The notes beneath the pieces are model-generated. The model saw only the letters and a list, made by a program, of their open reading frames with translations. It did no database searches and was not told the origin of the DNA. The position numbers and the translations under genes were made by a program. A stretch of DNA of 64,000 bases from Chersky-267 sp963744115 (GTDB lineage Bacteria; Chloroflexota; Limnocylindria; Limnocylindrales; CSP1-4). How positions within the stretch are numbered: position 1 is the first letter of the stretch; every line of letters begins with the position of its first letter. The stretch is taken from the NCBI GenBank assembly GCA_963744115.1, contig CAVUSI010000003.1:434001-498000 (forward strand), read 5' to 3'. Shown one piece after another: positions 1-8,658 of the stretch.

Positions 1-1020
1 GGCGGCAGTCTCGTCGTCGCGCGCGGACCGAGCCAGGTCCCGGCGATGGAGCAGCACTGGGCCGGCCTCGAGGCCGCCGGCCGGGCCGATCGCTACGAGC
101 GGCTCGACGCGGCCGGTGCCGCCGAACGGGTTCGCGTGGATGGGGCGCTGGGCGGCATCTTCGGGACCGAGTATGCGTCGATGCACCCGGGCAAGCTCGT
201 GCGCGGGCTGGCGCGGGCCGTCGAGCGTCGCGGCGGGATCATCCACGAGCGGACGGACGTCTTGGAGGTGGAGCCCGGGGCGGGCAACGGCCAGCTCCGA
301 CCGGCCCTCCGGACGCAGCGGGGCGAGCTCCGGGCGGACACGGTCGTGCTCGCCGGGGAGGCGTACCTCACCCAGCTCCGGCCGTGGCACCGGTCGCTGC
401 TCCCGACCTACTCGTTGATCGTCCTCACCGAGCCACTGACCGATGCGCAGTGGGCCGAGATCGGCTGGGCGGCCCGCGAGTGCGTCGCCTCGTACCGGCT
501 GTCGATCGACTACCTGACCCGCACCCGTGACGGTCGGATCCTGTTCGGCGGGCGTGGAGCGCCGTATCGCTTCGGGTCGCGGATCGAGCCGCGGTTCGAC
601 CGGGACGAACGGACCCACGCGATGCTCCGCCGGTTCGTCGAGGCGTGGTTCCCGAGCCTCAAGGGGATCCGGTTCACCCACGCCTGGGGCGGTCCGCTCG
701 GGTTCCCGCGCGACTGGCTGCCGACGTTCGGCTACGACCGCCGGACCGGGCTCGCCAGCGGACGCGGCTACACCGGCCATGGCGTGGCGACGGCGAACCT
801 CGCCGGGCGGGTGCTGGCCGACCTGATCACCGGGGCCCGGACCGCGCTGACCGAGCTGGCGCTGGTCGACCGTCGGGGCCCATCGTGGGAGCCCGAGCCG
901 CTTCGCTTCATCGGCGTGCGCTACGTCCAGGAATCGCTGCTCCGGCTGGACGAACGGTCGGAGCGCACGGGCCGGCCCCCGACCGGACGGAGCCTCGCCG
1001 AGCGTCTCGCCTCGCGCTGA
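1..1020 (+). CDS. FAD-dependent oxidoreductase (DAO family), 5' truncated by the window edge
   Basis: Probable flavin amine/amino-acid oxidoreductase of the D-amino-acid oxidase fold (sarcosine / gamma-glutamylputrescine oxidase-like). The reading frame is open to base 1 and reads GGSLVVARGPSQVPAM just before the first internal ATG at 46, so the N-terminal Rossmann (GxGxxG) part lies outside the window and ATG 46 is not the true start. Visible parts are the middle substrate domain, a conserved HAWGG segment, and a C-terminal block with GYTGHGVATANLAGRVLADL, which in this family contacts the FAD. The next gene converges from the minus strand 23 bp downstream. An MttB-family methyltransferase lies 4.7 kb away on the same strand; a shared role in methylamine/betaine use is possible but not shown. 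The exact substrate is unknown. Confidence 0.85.
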   Translation, partial: GGSLVVARGPSQVPAMEQHWAGLEAAGRADRYERLDAAGAAERVRVDGALGGIFGTEYASMHPGKLVRGLARAVERRGGIIHERTDVLEVEPGAGNGQLRPALRTQRGELRADTVVLAGEAYLTQLRPWHRSLLPTYSLIVLTEPLTDAQWAEIGWAARECVASYRLSIDYLTRTRDGRILFGGRGAPYRFGSRIEPRFDRDERTHAMLRRFVEAWFPSLKGIRFTHAWGGPLGFPRDWLPTFGYDRRTGLASGRGYTGHGVATANLAGRVLADLITGARTALTELALVDRRGPSWEPEPLRFIGVRYVQESLLRLDERSERTGRPPTGRSLAERLASR

Positions 1021-1043
1021 GGTCGCCGGCGCGCCGGGCTCGT

Positions 1044-1880
1044 CTAGCGCGCCGCCACCTGGTCGGCCCAGCGATGCTCGGGCGCATAGCCGAGCAGCCG
1101 GCGCGCCGCCTCGATCGAAAGCAGCGTCTCGCGTCCCTCGAGCGGACGGGTCAGCGGCACGTCCGGGAAGACCTCGGCCATCAGCTCCGCGCTGGGGCGG
1201 GTCATCACCGTGTCGGCAGCCGCGACGATGCACACCTCGGCCCCGGTGGTCGTCGCATCGAGCCCACGCCGGACCGCCTGGGCGACGTCGCGCGCGTCGA
1301 CGTAGCCCCACAGGTTCCACTTCCGGATCGTCGCGTCGTCCTGGTACGAGGGGAACGCCGCGTAATCGTCGGGCTCCATGATGTTCGAGATGCGCAGCCC
1401 GACGAACGGGACGCCGGATCGACGGGCGAACTGGCGCGCCATCTCCTCGCCGAGCAGCTTCGCGAGGGCATACGAGGACTCGGGGCGTGGCTCGATCGTC
1501 TCGTCGATCGGCGCGAACGCCGGTGGGGTGTCGAACGGCAGGCCCAGGACCGTCTCGCTCGAGGCCCACACGACCCGCCGCGCGCCGGCCGCGACCGCCG
1601 CGGCGAAGACGTTGTAGGTCGACAGCGAATTGACCCGGAACGTCTCGCCGTCCGGGCGCAGCTCGGGCGCGGGGATCGCCGCGAGGTGGACCACCGCGTC
1701 GGCGCCCCGGATGACGTCGTGCGCCTGGCCGAGGTCGGTCAGGTCCGCCACGATGCACAGCCCGTGGGCGCTGCCGTCGCGGACGAGGTCGACGTTGAGG
1801 ACGTCGTGGCCGTGCTCGCGCAGGTCGCGGACCACCCATCGACCCGCCTTGCCGCTCCCGCCCGTGACGACGACCCGCAC
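1044..1880 (-). CDS. NAD-dependent epimerase/dehydratase family protein
   Basis: Extended short-chain dehydrogenase/reductase acting on a nucleotide sugar or related substrate (278 aa, normal for the family). The N-terminus reads VRVVVTGGSGKAGRWVV, the glycine-rich NAD-binding motif. An acidic residue follows in LNVDLV, then VVHLAAIP, and the catalytic Tyr-Lys pair is in SSYALAKLLGEEMAR (YxxxK). The GTG start at 1880 lies 2 bp after the stop of the upstream phosphoribosyltransferase, so the genes are probably co-translated. A longer reading frame continues upstream only because of a frameshift in the neighbour. Substrate unknown; sugar epimerase is the closest general class. Confidence 0.88.
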   Translation of the reverse strand: MRVVVTGGSGKAGRWVVRDLREHGHDVLNVDLVRDGSAHGLCIVADLTDLGQAHDVIRGADAVVHLAAIPAPELRPDGETFRVNSLSTYNVFAAAVAAGARRVVWASSETVLGLPFDTPPAFAPIDETIEPRPESSYALAKLLGEEMARQFARRSGVPFVGLRISNIMEPDDYAAFPSYQDDATIRKWNLWGYVDARDVAQAVRRGLDATTTGAEVCIVAAADTVMTRPSAELMAEVFPDVPLTRPLEGRETLLSIEAARRLLGYAPEHRWADQVAAR

Positions 1881-1882
1881 CG

Positions 1883-2321
1883 TCAGCGACCCGCCTTGAA
1901 TGGGTAGACGACCCAGGCGTCGGTCGCGGTCACGTAGTGATCGGGGACGTCCGGGACGACGGACCGAGCCGGCTTGTAGTGGAGGACGGCGGTGGTCGGG
2001 ATCCCGCCGGCCTGGCGGACCCGCTCGCTCACCGCATGGATCGTGGTCCCGCTGTCCCAGACCTCGTCGACCAGCAGGATCCGACGTCCGTGGAGCAGGG
2101 GGTCGGCGGGGAACTGCAGGAAGGTCGGCGCCGGACCCGGCGTGCCGTGCTCGTCGTAGTAGGCGACGGCGGCGACCAGGATGTCGCGGATGCCCAGCCG
2201 ATAGGCGAGCATCCCGGCCGGGACCATCCCGCCGCGGGTGATGGCCAGCATCGCGTCGATACTCACCGGCGACCTGCGCCGCCAGCGACGCGACCAGTCC
2301 GTCGAGGTCGTCCCAGGTCAC
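1883..2321 (-). CDS. Phosphoribosyltransferase domain protein (apparent +1 frameshift)
   Basis: Type I phosphoribosyltransferase of the small HGPRT-like group (COG2236-like). The PRPP-binding loop is ILLVDEVWDSGTTI, and an ITRGGMVPAGMLA segment forms the first loop. The conserved start (VTWDDLDGLVASLAAQVAGEY) is in one frame and the rest (DAMLAITRGG to the stop) in another. One extra C near 2258 (TAT-C-GAC) explains this, and the length (439 = 3x146+1) agrees. The GTG at 2321 is chosen because the family starts just before VTW. The upstream MoaD-like frame runs into this gene without a stop. Likely in one transcript with the BNR, MoaD and epimerase genes. Substrate not identifiable. Confidence 0.75.
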
Positions 2322-2351
2322 GATGTCCCGTTCCGTGGCCGTGGCTTCGGA

Positions 2352-2615
2352 ACCGCCGGCGATGGCCGGGATGACGTGGACCGTGGCATCCGGCGCGACC
2401 GGCGCGCCGAGGGAGGTCGTCCGCTCGCCGTCGACGAAGATGTTGATGTGCTGGCGGATCGAGGGTCCGGCGTCGCACAGCCGATCCGCCAGCCCCGGCC
2501 ATCGAGCGTCGAGCGCCGAGATGATCTCGCCGACCGTGGCTCCGGAAGCGGTCGTCCGATGCTCGACCCCCGGAACGAGGGCGGCCAGCGAGCGGGGGAG
2601 GATGACGGCGGCCAT
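2352..2615 (-). CDS. MoaD/ThiS-family ubiquitin-like sulfur carrier protein
   Basis: Small beta-grasp protein (about 88 aa) beginning MAAVILPRSLAAL, with the conserved core INIFVDGE and the di-glycine end VIPAIAGG. The terminal GG is the part adenylated and thiocarboxylated in MoaD/ThiS proteins. The ATG at 2615 lies 6 bp after the stop of the BNR-repeat gene. After GG the frame stays open into the phosphoribosyltransferase. This could be a real fusion, but the carboxyl-terminal GG must be free in active sulfur carriers. A hidden indel is therefore suspected: in the +1 frame a TGA would overlap the GTG of the next gene. Association of small MoaD-like genes with BNR-repeat proteins is recalled from related genomes; the process served is not evident here. 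Confidence 0.75.
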
Positions 2616-2620
2616 CGGGG

Positions 2621-3692
2621 TCAGACGACGATCGCCTCGACCGAGTAGATCGGCGGCAGGGTGGTCACGATCGGTTGCCAGCGCATCCCCGCCGTTCCGG
2701 CTGCCGAAGAGCTGGCCGGTGCTTGTCCCGAAGTAGACCCCGACCGGATCGAGCTCGTCGCGCGCCATCGCCTCGCGCAGGACGCCGTAGTACGCGTCGC
2801 GCTGCGGCAGACCGTCATCGCCGCGGATCCAGCTGTCGCCGCCGTCCTGGGTCCGCCAGACCGCGGCGGACCCGTCGGGCATGAACCGGCCCAGCTCGGC
2901 GCCGTTGAGCGGGATCGCCCAGACGGTCTTCGGGTCGCGCGGGTGGGCGACCATCGGGAAGCCGAACTCGCTGGGCAGCCCGGCCCCGATGTCCTGCCAG
3001 GTCAACCCTCCGTCGAGGGACCGGTACTGCCCGCAGTGGTTCTGCTGGTAGAGGTGCTCCGGCTCGCCCGCGGCCATGACCAGCTTGTGGACGCACTGGC
3101 CGGTGACGGGCAGCGGATCGGGCATGAAGTCGGCGCGAACACCCTGGTTGCGCGGCTCCCAGGTCGCGCCGCCATCGCGGGTCTCGAACGTTCCGACGGC
3201 CGAGATCGCGACCCACATCCGGGCCGGGTCGGTCGGATGGGGGATGATCGTGTGAAGGATCAGGCCCCCGGCGCCGGGCTCCCAGGTCGGCCGGGTCGGG
3301 TGATCGGTCAGGCCCTGGACGTGGGCCCAGGTCCGTCCGCCATCCTCGCTCCGGAACAGTCCGGCCGGCCCGACGCCCGCGTAGATCGCACCGTGGGCGG
3401 CGGTCACGTTCCAGACGCCGGTGATCTTGGGGCCGTCGTCGCCGTACGTGAGGCCGTCGCTGGACTGGGTCCAGCTCGTCCCCAGGTCGTCGCTCCGGAA
3501 GACGGTCGGCCCGTACCACGCCGAGCCGCCGCCGGCGTACAGCGCGCCGGTCGCCGCATCGCGGCTGATGTCCTGGATGGGATACCCGTCGCAGGTCGGT
3601 CCGTGGATCGTCCATGACCGGCGACCGTCCCGGGACTCGACGATGAATGCGCCCTTCTTGGTGCCCACCAGGAGCAGGATGCGATCGGCCAC
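2621..3692 (-). CDS. BNR/sialidase-like repeat (beta-propeller) protein, apparent +1 frameshift
   Basis: Exo-alpha-sialidase-like / WD40-YVTN type propeller protein (about 356 aa). It starts MADRILLLVGTKKGAF and has repeated Asp-box-like motifs (FRSDDLGTSW, FRSEDGGRTW, FETRDGGATW, YRSLDGGLTW, WRTQDGGDSW). There is no signal peptide, so it may be cytoplasmic or released without a Sec signal. The GTG start at 3692 has a good upstream GGAGGAG. Near 2681 one extra C moves the last 21 codons to another frame. The corrected end reads RNGGDAW then QPIVTTLPPIYSVEAIVV and a TGA 6 bp before moaD. Function unknown; members are usually called glycosyl hydrolases without proven activity. Confidence 0.82.
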
Positions 3693-3761
3693 GATGACTC
3701 CTCCGTCCGGGGCCCTCGCTGGACCGCCCGGCCTAAGAGTATCGCCCCGGCGCAGCCGGGA

Positions 3762-4289
3762 TCACCGACCGGGGGTCGGTCCCTCGTCGCGGACGGCCTC
3801 GACCGAGCCGAGCGCGTCGCGCAGCTTGTCGATCCACTCGCCCTGGTGGTCGGCCACGAGGCGGACGCACCAGGCCAGGGCGTCGCTCCGGCTCCGGGCG
3901 ACGCCGGCGTCGACCAGGGTGTCGAGGACCGCGCGCTCCCGCATCCGCAACCGGGTCATGACCGGGATGCTCAGCGTCGTGAACTGCTTCTCGACGTCGC
4001 CGATCCGGACGCCCCAGGCGACCTTCCGGCCGAACCGCTGCTCCGCATCGTCCGCGATCCGCATCCGGGCGCCGCGCGTATCTTCTCGGAAGGCCTCGAT
4101 CCGGGAGGCGCGAGCCGCCGATCGCTCGGCGTCGGACGCGCCCTTGTCGAGGGTGACGTCCGCCAACTCGCCCACGACGAGGATCTCCTCGCGGTCGCGG
4201 GTGATGGTCGGAGCGGACGTGAACCAGCCATCGGTCAGGCGGCCGGCGAACCAGCCGCGGAGCTCGTCGGGGGTGTCGTGATGTCCCAT
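3762..4289 (-). CDS. Conserved hypothetical protein with C-terminal ribbon-helix-helix-like segment
   Basis: 175 aa, starting MGHHDTPDELRGWFAGRL. I do not recognise a named family for the N-terminal two thirds, which is charged and soluble. The C-terminal part (about residues 115-160) is an LSIPVMTRLRMRERAVLDTLVDAGVARSRSDALAW pattern: a short beta-like stretch, two helices and an SRSDAL turn, as in ribbon-helix-helix DNA-binding proteins. ATG 4289 is chosen because the longer reading frame upstream would cross an AT-rich promoter region. Directly upstream lie a -35/-10 pair and a direct repeat of TGTAAT, consistent with autoregulation by an RHH protein (inference). No toxin-like partner is adjacent. 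Confidence 0.6.
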   Translation of the reverse strand: MGHHDTPDELRGWFAGRLTDGWFTSAPTITRDREEILVVGELADVTLDKGASDAERSAARASRIEAFREDTRGARMRIADDAEQRFGRKVAWGVRIGDVEKQFTTLSIPVMTRLRMRERAVLDTLVDAGVARSRSDALAWCVRLVADHQGEWIDKLRDALGSVEAVRDEGPTPGR

Positions 4290-4321
4290 CGGGATCGACC
4301 TCGCGTGTGATTGAGTTGCTG

Positions 4322-4348
4322 AGATTACATCATTACACCATGTGTCAA
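4322..4348 (-). promoter_or_regulatory. Candidate promoter with overlapping TGTAAT direct repeat
   Basis: On the minus strand a consensus TTGACA (4343-4348) is followed after 15 bp by TAATCT (4322-4327). The spacer holds TGTAAT-GA-TGTAAT, two identical hexamers with an 8-bp period. This is the arrangement bound by ribbon-helix-helix dimers. It is the most AT-rich short stretch near this gene and lies 33 bp upstream of its ATG. Confidence 0.55.
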
Positions 4349-4402
4349 GACCGCCCCACGACGACCGACGGGCGAACGTCGGGACCCGGCTAGAATCGCC
4401 CG

Positions 4403-5623
4403 GTGGACGCACCCAGCGATCGACCGCCAGCCCATCCGCGCGGGGCCAGCTCGACGGCCGGTCTGGCGCTCGTGGTGATCGTCGTCGGGCTCGGGTTGGT
4501 CGGCGTCGGCCTGGCGGTGCGAGGCGGGTCGGACCCGACGCCGTCATCATCGCCCGGTCCGACCGAAGGTCAGGCGACATCGACCGCGTCGGCTGTGGGC
4601 GCGTCGCCATCGTCGTCATCCTCCACCGTCTCGTCGCCGACGGGCGGGGAGACCATCGGCTACCTGGTGTCGCCGACCGACCTGGCCGAACGGACGGCCA
4701 GCGCCGTCGCGGGCGCCGTCCCGTACGCGGCCGCGCACGATGAGCTCCTGGGCTTCGCCGAGGAGGCGCTCAAGCATCCGCCTCGGCCGATGACGAACCT
4801 CGATATCCCCGGGACGGAAGGCCCGTTCGTCGACGACACGGCGATCGCCTACGGCCTCGGCCTCGCCTACGCGATGACCGGGGACGTTCGCTACGCGCAA
4901 GAGGCCCGGGCGTACATCGACGCGTGGGTCGGCACGACGAAGGGGCTCGTCAACGCGTGCCCGGATGACGGCGGGTGCCAGACCTCGCTGATCGTGGCCC
5001 GGGTCGTGCCCGGCTTCGTCTTCGCCGCGGACCTCATCCGCCCGTCCGGCGTGTTCAGTGCCGAGGATGACGCGGCGTTCAAGGCCTGGCTCGAGGGGCT
5101 CATCCTGCCCGACCTGCCGACGCGCGCCGGGAACTGGGGCGATGCCGGGACCTTCTCGCGCGCCGCCATCACCGACTACCTCGGCGACGAGGACGGGTTC
5201 GCCAAGGCGATGGAGGAGTGGCGCACCCGGATGGACGCGGTCCCGGCCGACGGACACCTGCCGGACGAGGTCCGTCGTGGCGACGACGGGATGTCGTACA
5301 CCCAGGAGGCGCTCCAGTACAAGGTCGCGACCGCCCGGCTGGCCGAGCTGCGCGGCGTCGACCTGTGGTCCTACCAGGGCAAGCAGGGTGCGACACTCCA
5401 GGGTGCGCTCGGTTACCTGTCCGGATACTGGTTCCGACCGGCCGACTGGCCCTGGGATGCGAACGTCCGGGTCCCGTCGCCGAGCCCGATGTGGGAGCTG
5501 GCCTATCAGCACTGGCAGGACCCGGCCTGGGCCAAGATCTTCGCCGCCGACCGGCCGTTCAGCGAGGATGGCCATTCGGCGATCCGCTGGACGACGATGA
5601 CCAACGGCATCCCGATCAAGTAG
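4403..5623 (+). CDS. Secreted/anchored alginate-lyase-like protein
   Basis: 406 aa. A membrane anchor or signal helix lies at residues 20-40 (GLALVVIVVGLGLVGVGLAV). A Ser/Thr/Pro-rich linker follows to about residue 85, then an alpha/alpha-toroid type domain with YGLGLAYAMTGDVRYAQEA and NWGDAGTFSRAAITDYLGD. These resemble the alginate/heparin lyase superfamily, where the NW motif and nearby His/Tyr residues line the active site. It is expected to act outside the membrane on an acidic polysaccharide (inference). The GTG start at 4403 lies 6 nt after TAGAAT (4391-4396), so the mRNA may be leaderless. No transporter or sugar-catabolism genes are nearby, so the substrate is open. Confidence 0.7.
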   Translation: MDAPSDRPPAHPRGASSTAGLALVVIVVGLGLVGVGLAVRGGSDPTPSSSPGPTEGQATSTASAVGASPSSSSSTVSSPTGGETIGYLVSPTDLAERTASAVAGAVPYAAAHDELLGFAEEALKHPPRPMTNLDIPGTEGPFVDDTAIAYGLGLAYAMTGDVRYAQEARAYIDAWVGTTKGLVNACPDDGGCQTSLIVARVVPGFVFAADLIRPSGVFSAEDDAAFKAWLEGLILPDLPTRAGNWGDAGTFSRAAITDYLGDEDGFAKAMEEWRTRMDAVPADGHLPDEVRRGDDGMSYTQEALQYKVATARLAELRGVDLWSYQGKQGATLQGALGYLSGYWFRPADWPWDANVRVPSPSPMWELAYQHWQDPAWAKIFAADRPFSEDGHSAIRWTTMTNGIPIK

Positions 5624-5700
5624 CCGTCGACGCGCCGGACGGGACCGTTGGCCGGGGACCCTCGACCCGGCGCTATCGTGGCGGTCGTGAGGGACCGGCG

Positions 5701-7222
5701 ATGACGATGGACGGTGGCCGGCGGCGCGGCCGACGCACCGTGGACGGTCTGCCGAGGCTGCCGTGGCGATCGATCGTCAATCCCTATCGCCCGATCGAGA
5801 TCCTCAGCGCCGATCAGGTCGAGGCGATCCACCGGGCGTCGCTCCGCATCCTGCGCGAGATCGGCGTCGAGGTGCTCGGCGATCGCGCCCTCGACCTGCT
5901 GGCGGCCGCCGGCGCGATGGTCGATCGGTCCAGCCGGAACGCGCGGCTCGACGACAGGCTGACCGAGGAGCTCGTCTCCCACGCGCCGTCGGAGTTCACC
6001 CTCCACGCCCGGAACCCGGCTCGAACCGTCGTCTTCGGCGGACGGAACCTCGTCTTCGGTGCGGTCGGCGGCCCGGCCTTCGTGACCGACCTCGACCGCG
6101 GCCGCCGTCCGGGCAACTTCGCCGACTTCCAGGACTACGTCCGGGTCATCGGCTCGCTCGACATCGTCCAGCAGGAGGGGGGCGGTCCGCTCGAGCCGAA
6201 CGACCTGCCCGTCCCGACCCGACATCTCGACATGTACCGCTCGCTGGCCGTGCTGCTCGACAAGACCTGGCAGAGCCTCGGGGCGGGTCGCGTCCACGTC
6301 GACGATGCGATCGAGGTCCACTGCCTGATCCGCGGGATCGACCGGGACGCCCTGGCCGCGGCGCCGAGCGTGATGACGATCATCAACTCGAACTCGCCGT
6401 TGCGCTTCGATGGACCCATGTCCGACGGACTGATCGAGATGGCGCTCCACGGCCAGCCGGTCGTCGCCACGCCGTTCACGCTGGCCGGGGCGATGACGCC
6501 GGTCTCGCTGGCCGGGGCGCTCGCCCAGCAGAACGCCGAGGCCCTGTTCATGGTCGCGCTGGCCCAGATCGCCCGACCCGGGCGCACCGATGATCTACGG
6601 CGGCTTCACCTCCAACGTCGACATGCGGACCGGGTCACCGGCCTTCGGGACGCCCGAGTACGTCAAGGCGGCCTTCGCCACGGGTCAGCTGGCGCGTCGC
6701 TACGGGTTGCCGTGGCGCTCGTCGAACGCGACCGCGTCGAGCGTCGTCGACGCCCAGGCGGCGTACGAGTCGGAGATGTCGGTGTGGGGCTCGATCATGG
6801 GTGGCGTCAACCTGCTCTACCAGGGTGCCGGCTGGCTCGAGGGTGGGCTGACCGCCTCGTTCGAGAAGCTGATCGTCGACGCCGAGATCCTCCAGATGAT
6901 GGCGGAGGTGCTCGTCCCGTTCGAGGTCGACGAGGCGACCCTCGGGATCGACGCCATCGCCGAGGTCGGACCGGGCGGCCACTTCTTCGGCTCGGCGCAC
7001 ACGCTCGAGCGGTACGAGACCGCGTTCTACCGACCGCTCCTGTCCGACTGGCGGAATTTCGAGACCTGGCAGGACGACGGCGCCCGGACAGCCACTCAGC
7101 GAGCGAACGGGATCTGGAAGCAGCTCCTGGCCGAGTTCGTCGAGCCGACGATGGACGCTTCGGTCCGCGAGGCGCTGGATGCGTTCGTCGTCCGGCGGAA
7201 GCGGGAGATCGCCGCCGGGTGA
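5701..7222 (+). CDS. MttB-family trimethylamine/quaternary-amine methyltransferase (apparent +1 frameshift)
   Basis: Corrinoid-dependent methyltransferase superfamily (about 506 aa, family about 480-510). Conserved blocks include NPYRPIEILSADQVEAIH, ILREIGVEVL, NSNSPLRFDGPM, TPFTLAGAMTPVSLAGALAQ, YGGFTSNVDMRTGSPAFGTPEY and GGHFFGSAHTLERY. No in-frame TAG is present, so this belongs to the non-pyrrolysine branch (glycine betaine/proline betaine/carnitine-type demethylases or related). An extra C near 6581 (GGG-C-GCA) splits it; the corrected junction reads ARPGAPMIYGGF. The ATG at 5701 follows GAGGGACCGGCG. No corrinoid-binding protein (MttC-like) or reactivase is adjacent, so its methyl acceptor is not in the window. 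Confidence 0.85.
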
Positions 7223-7229
7223 GCCTCGC

Positions 7230-7985
7230 TCAGGACTCGAGCGAAGGCCGTCGGCCGAGGACCCGCGCGGTCGCGATCCCGACGACCAGGATGCCGACGT
7301 AGAACGTCAGCTCCGGCACCTCGCCGAGCTCGACCCCGCGCTCGCCGACGTCCGGCAGGAGGATGAGCCGGATCGTCCGGTAGGCGAACGGGAGCACGAA
7401 CAGGGCGACCGTGCAGATCGGTGGGACGATGATCGGATCGAGCCTGCTCAGGCGGGCCCGGATGCGCGGCACCGCCCACAGGATCGGAAGCGCGAAGCCG
7501 TACAGGCCGGCCACCAGCTCGCCCAGGTTGAACAGCCGCTGGACCGCGCCGATGTTGTGGATGTTGGCTTCGCCCTGGTGGTTCACGTCCTCGAGGACCG
7601 CAGGCGTCCCCCAGCCCAAGATCCGCTGGCCCCAGGAGATCTCCTCGCCGGCCACGACGACGCAGGCGACGGCGATCAGGAGGTAGAGCGCCGTCAGGCC
7701 GCGCCGACCGTGCCGCCGAGCGCGGATGGCTGCGATGGCGAATGCGACCGCAGCCGCCGCGATCGCGAAGAACTGCGACCACTCGATCGGGTGGTCCTCG
7801 TCGATCAGGAAATGGAACAGGTCGACGTTCACCGTGGCCACGACGAGCATCACGGCCATCAGGACGAGGGGCGCGATCAGCAGCGTCCAGGCCAGGGCGA
7901 CGGCGATGCCCCACAGGACGGAGTCCGCGACAAGGATCGCGCTGATGGTGCGGGGACGCGAGGCTTGGGCCATGGCTTCCCCCAT
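7230..7985 (-). CDS. Multi-pass integral membrane protein, unknown function
   Basis: About 251 aa with roughly seven hydrophobic segments. A conserved polar loop reads GEEISWGQRILGW and is followed by NHQGEANIHN, a signature I have seen in uncharacterised membrane proteins of soil bacteria. The Glu/His/Asn-rich loop between membrane segments could bind a metal or lipid head group, but this is speculation. Two ATG starts are possible: 7985 or 7973, the latter preceded by GGGGGAAG. The TTG at 8015 is less likely. Convergent with the MttB gene, 7 bp apart. Confidence 0.65.
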   Translation of the reverse strand: MGEAMAQASRPRTISAILVADSVLWGIAVALAWTLLIAPLVLMAVMLVVATVNVDLFHFLIDEDHPIEWSQFFAIAAAAVAFAIAAIRARRHGRRGLTALYLLIAVACVVVAGEEISWGQRILGWGTPAVLEDVNHQGEANIHNIGAVQRLFNLGELVAGLYGFALPILWAVPRIRARLSRLDPIIVPPICTVALFVLPFAYRTIRLILLPDVGERGVELGEVPELTFYVGILVVGIATARVLGRRPSLES

Positions 7986-8071
7986 CTGGAAGGCCGCCTT
8001 GCGATATCGGTGCAAGCATACCTGTTCGGTGCGTCGCGCGCCCCGGGCCGATTCGATCTCGGCCGTACCGG

Positions 8072-8629
8072 TCAGGGCCCGAGGATCCGTTCCTTGGCGG
8101 CCGCGAACTCGGCGTCGGTCAGGACGCCGTTGGCGTGCAGTCGGGCCAGCGCCTCGAGGCGGTCGCTCAGCACGGCAGATGGGGTCGCCGTCACGGATGG
8201 CGCTCCCAGGGACGGTGGAGAGACAGACGCCGGCGCGGCGGGACCGGGAGCCGCGAGCGCTCCGGTCGACTGCGCCGCGGATGCGGGCATGGACGGGCCC
8301 GCGAAGCCCACCCTCGGCCAGAACTGGTCGACCTCGTGGCGGTAGTAGTCCTCGCGACGCTGGCCCCGGCGGTAGGCAGCGGTCGATCCGGCCATCGCCG
8401 TCACCACCGGGATCTGCGTCTTGGAGAGGGCCGAGCCGTGCGTGCAGATCGGGCAGATGAGGTACTCGTCGGTCCCATACGGGACGACCGGGATGAAGTA
8501 CAGGCTGATCGCCTTCTTCGACCGGATGTGGTGGAGGAACACCTCGTTGTGGCAGTTCGGACAGACGATCGGGGCGACCTCACCGAGGTCCTCGGCCTTG
8601 CCCGGCCCGAACCCGAAGATCACGACCAT
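8072..8629 (-). CDS. Zinc-ribbon protein with C-terminal SHOCT domain
   Basis: 185 aa. The N-terminus has a zinc ribbon made of CPNC (about residues 23-26) and CPIC (about residues 59-62). A long Ala/Pro/Ser linker follows, and the last 30 residues (SDRLEALARLHANGVLTDAEFAAAKERIL) are a SHOCT short helical-hairpin domain. SHOCT segments usually occur at the ends of membrane or nucleic-acid associated proteins and may mediate oligomerisation. Function unknown. It is divergent from the aminotransferase gene, sharing a 29-bp intergenic region. ATG 8629 is the only start covering the zinc ribbon. Confidence 0.75.
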   Translation of the reverse strand: MVVIFGFGPGKAEDLGEVAPIVCPNCHNEVFLHHIRSKKAISLYFIPVVPYGTDEYLICPICTHGSALSKTQIPVVTAMAGSTAAYRRGQRREDYYRHEVDQFWPRVGFAGPSMPASAAQSTGALAAPGPAAPASVSPPSLGAPSVTATPSAVLSDRLEALARLHANGVLTDAEFAAAKERILGP

Positions 8630-8658
8630 CGGACCGCCCCGCTCGTCGCCATTCGACG

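Noticed and set aside
1044..3692. An 882-aa multidomain protein (BNR + MoaD + PRT + epimerase)
   Set aside because: The long frame arises from two +1 shifts and runs out of frame in the middle. Separate starts with RBS and short overlaps fit four genes.
5701..7222. Pyrrolysine-containing MttB
   Set aside because: No in-frame TAG; the break is an extra base near codon 293, not an amber codon.
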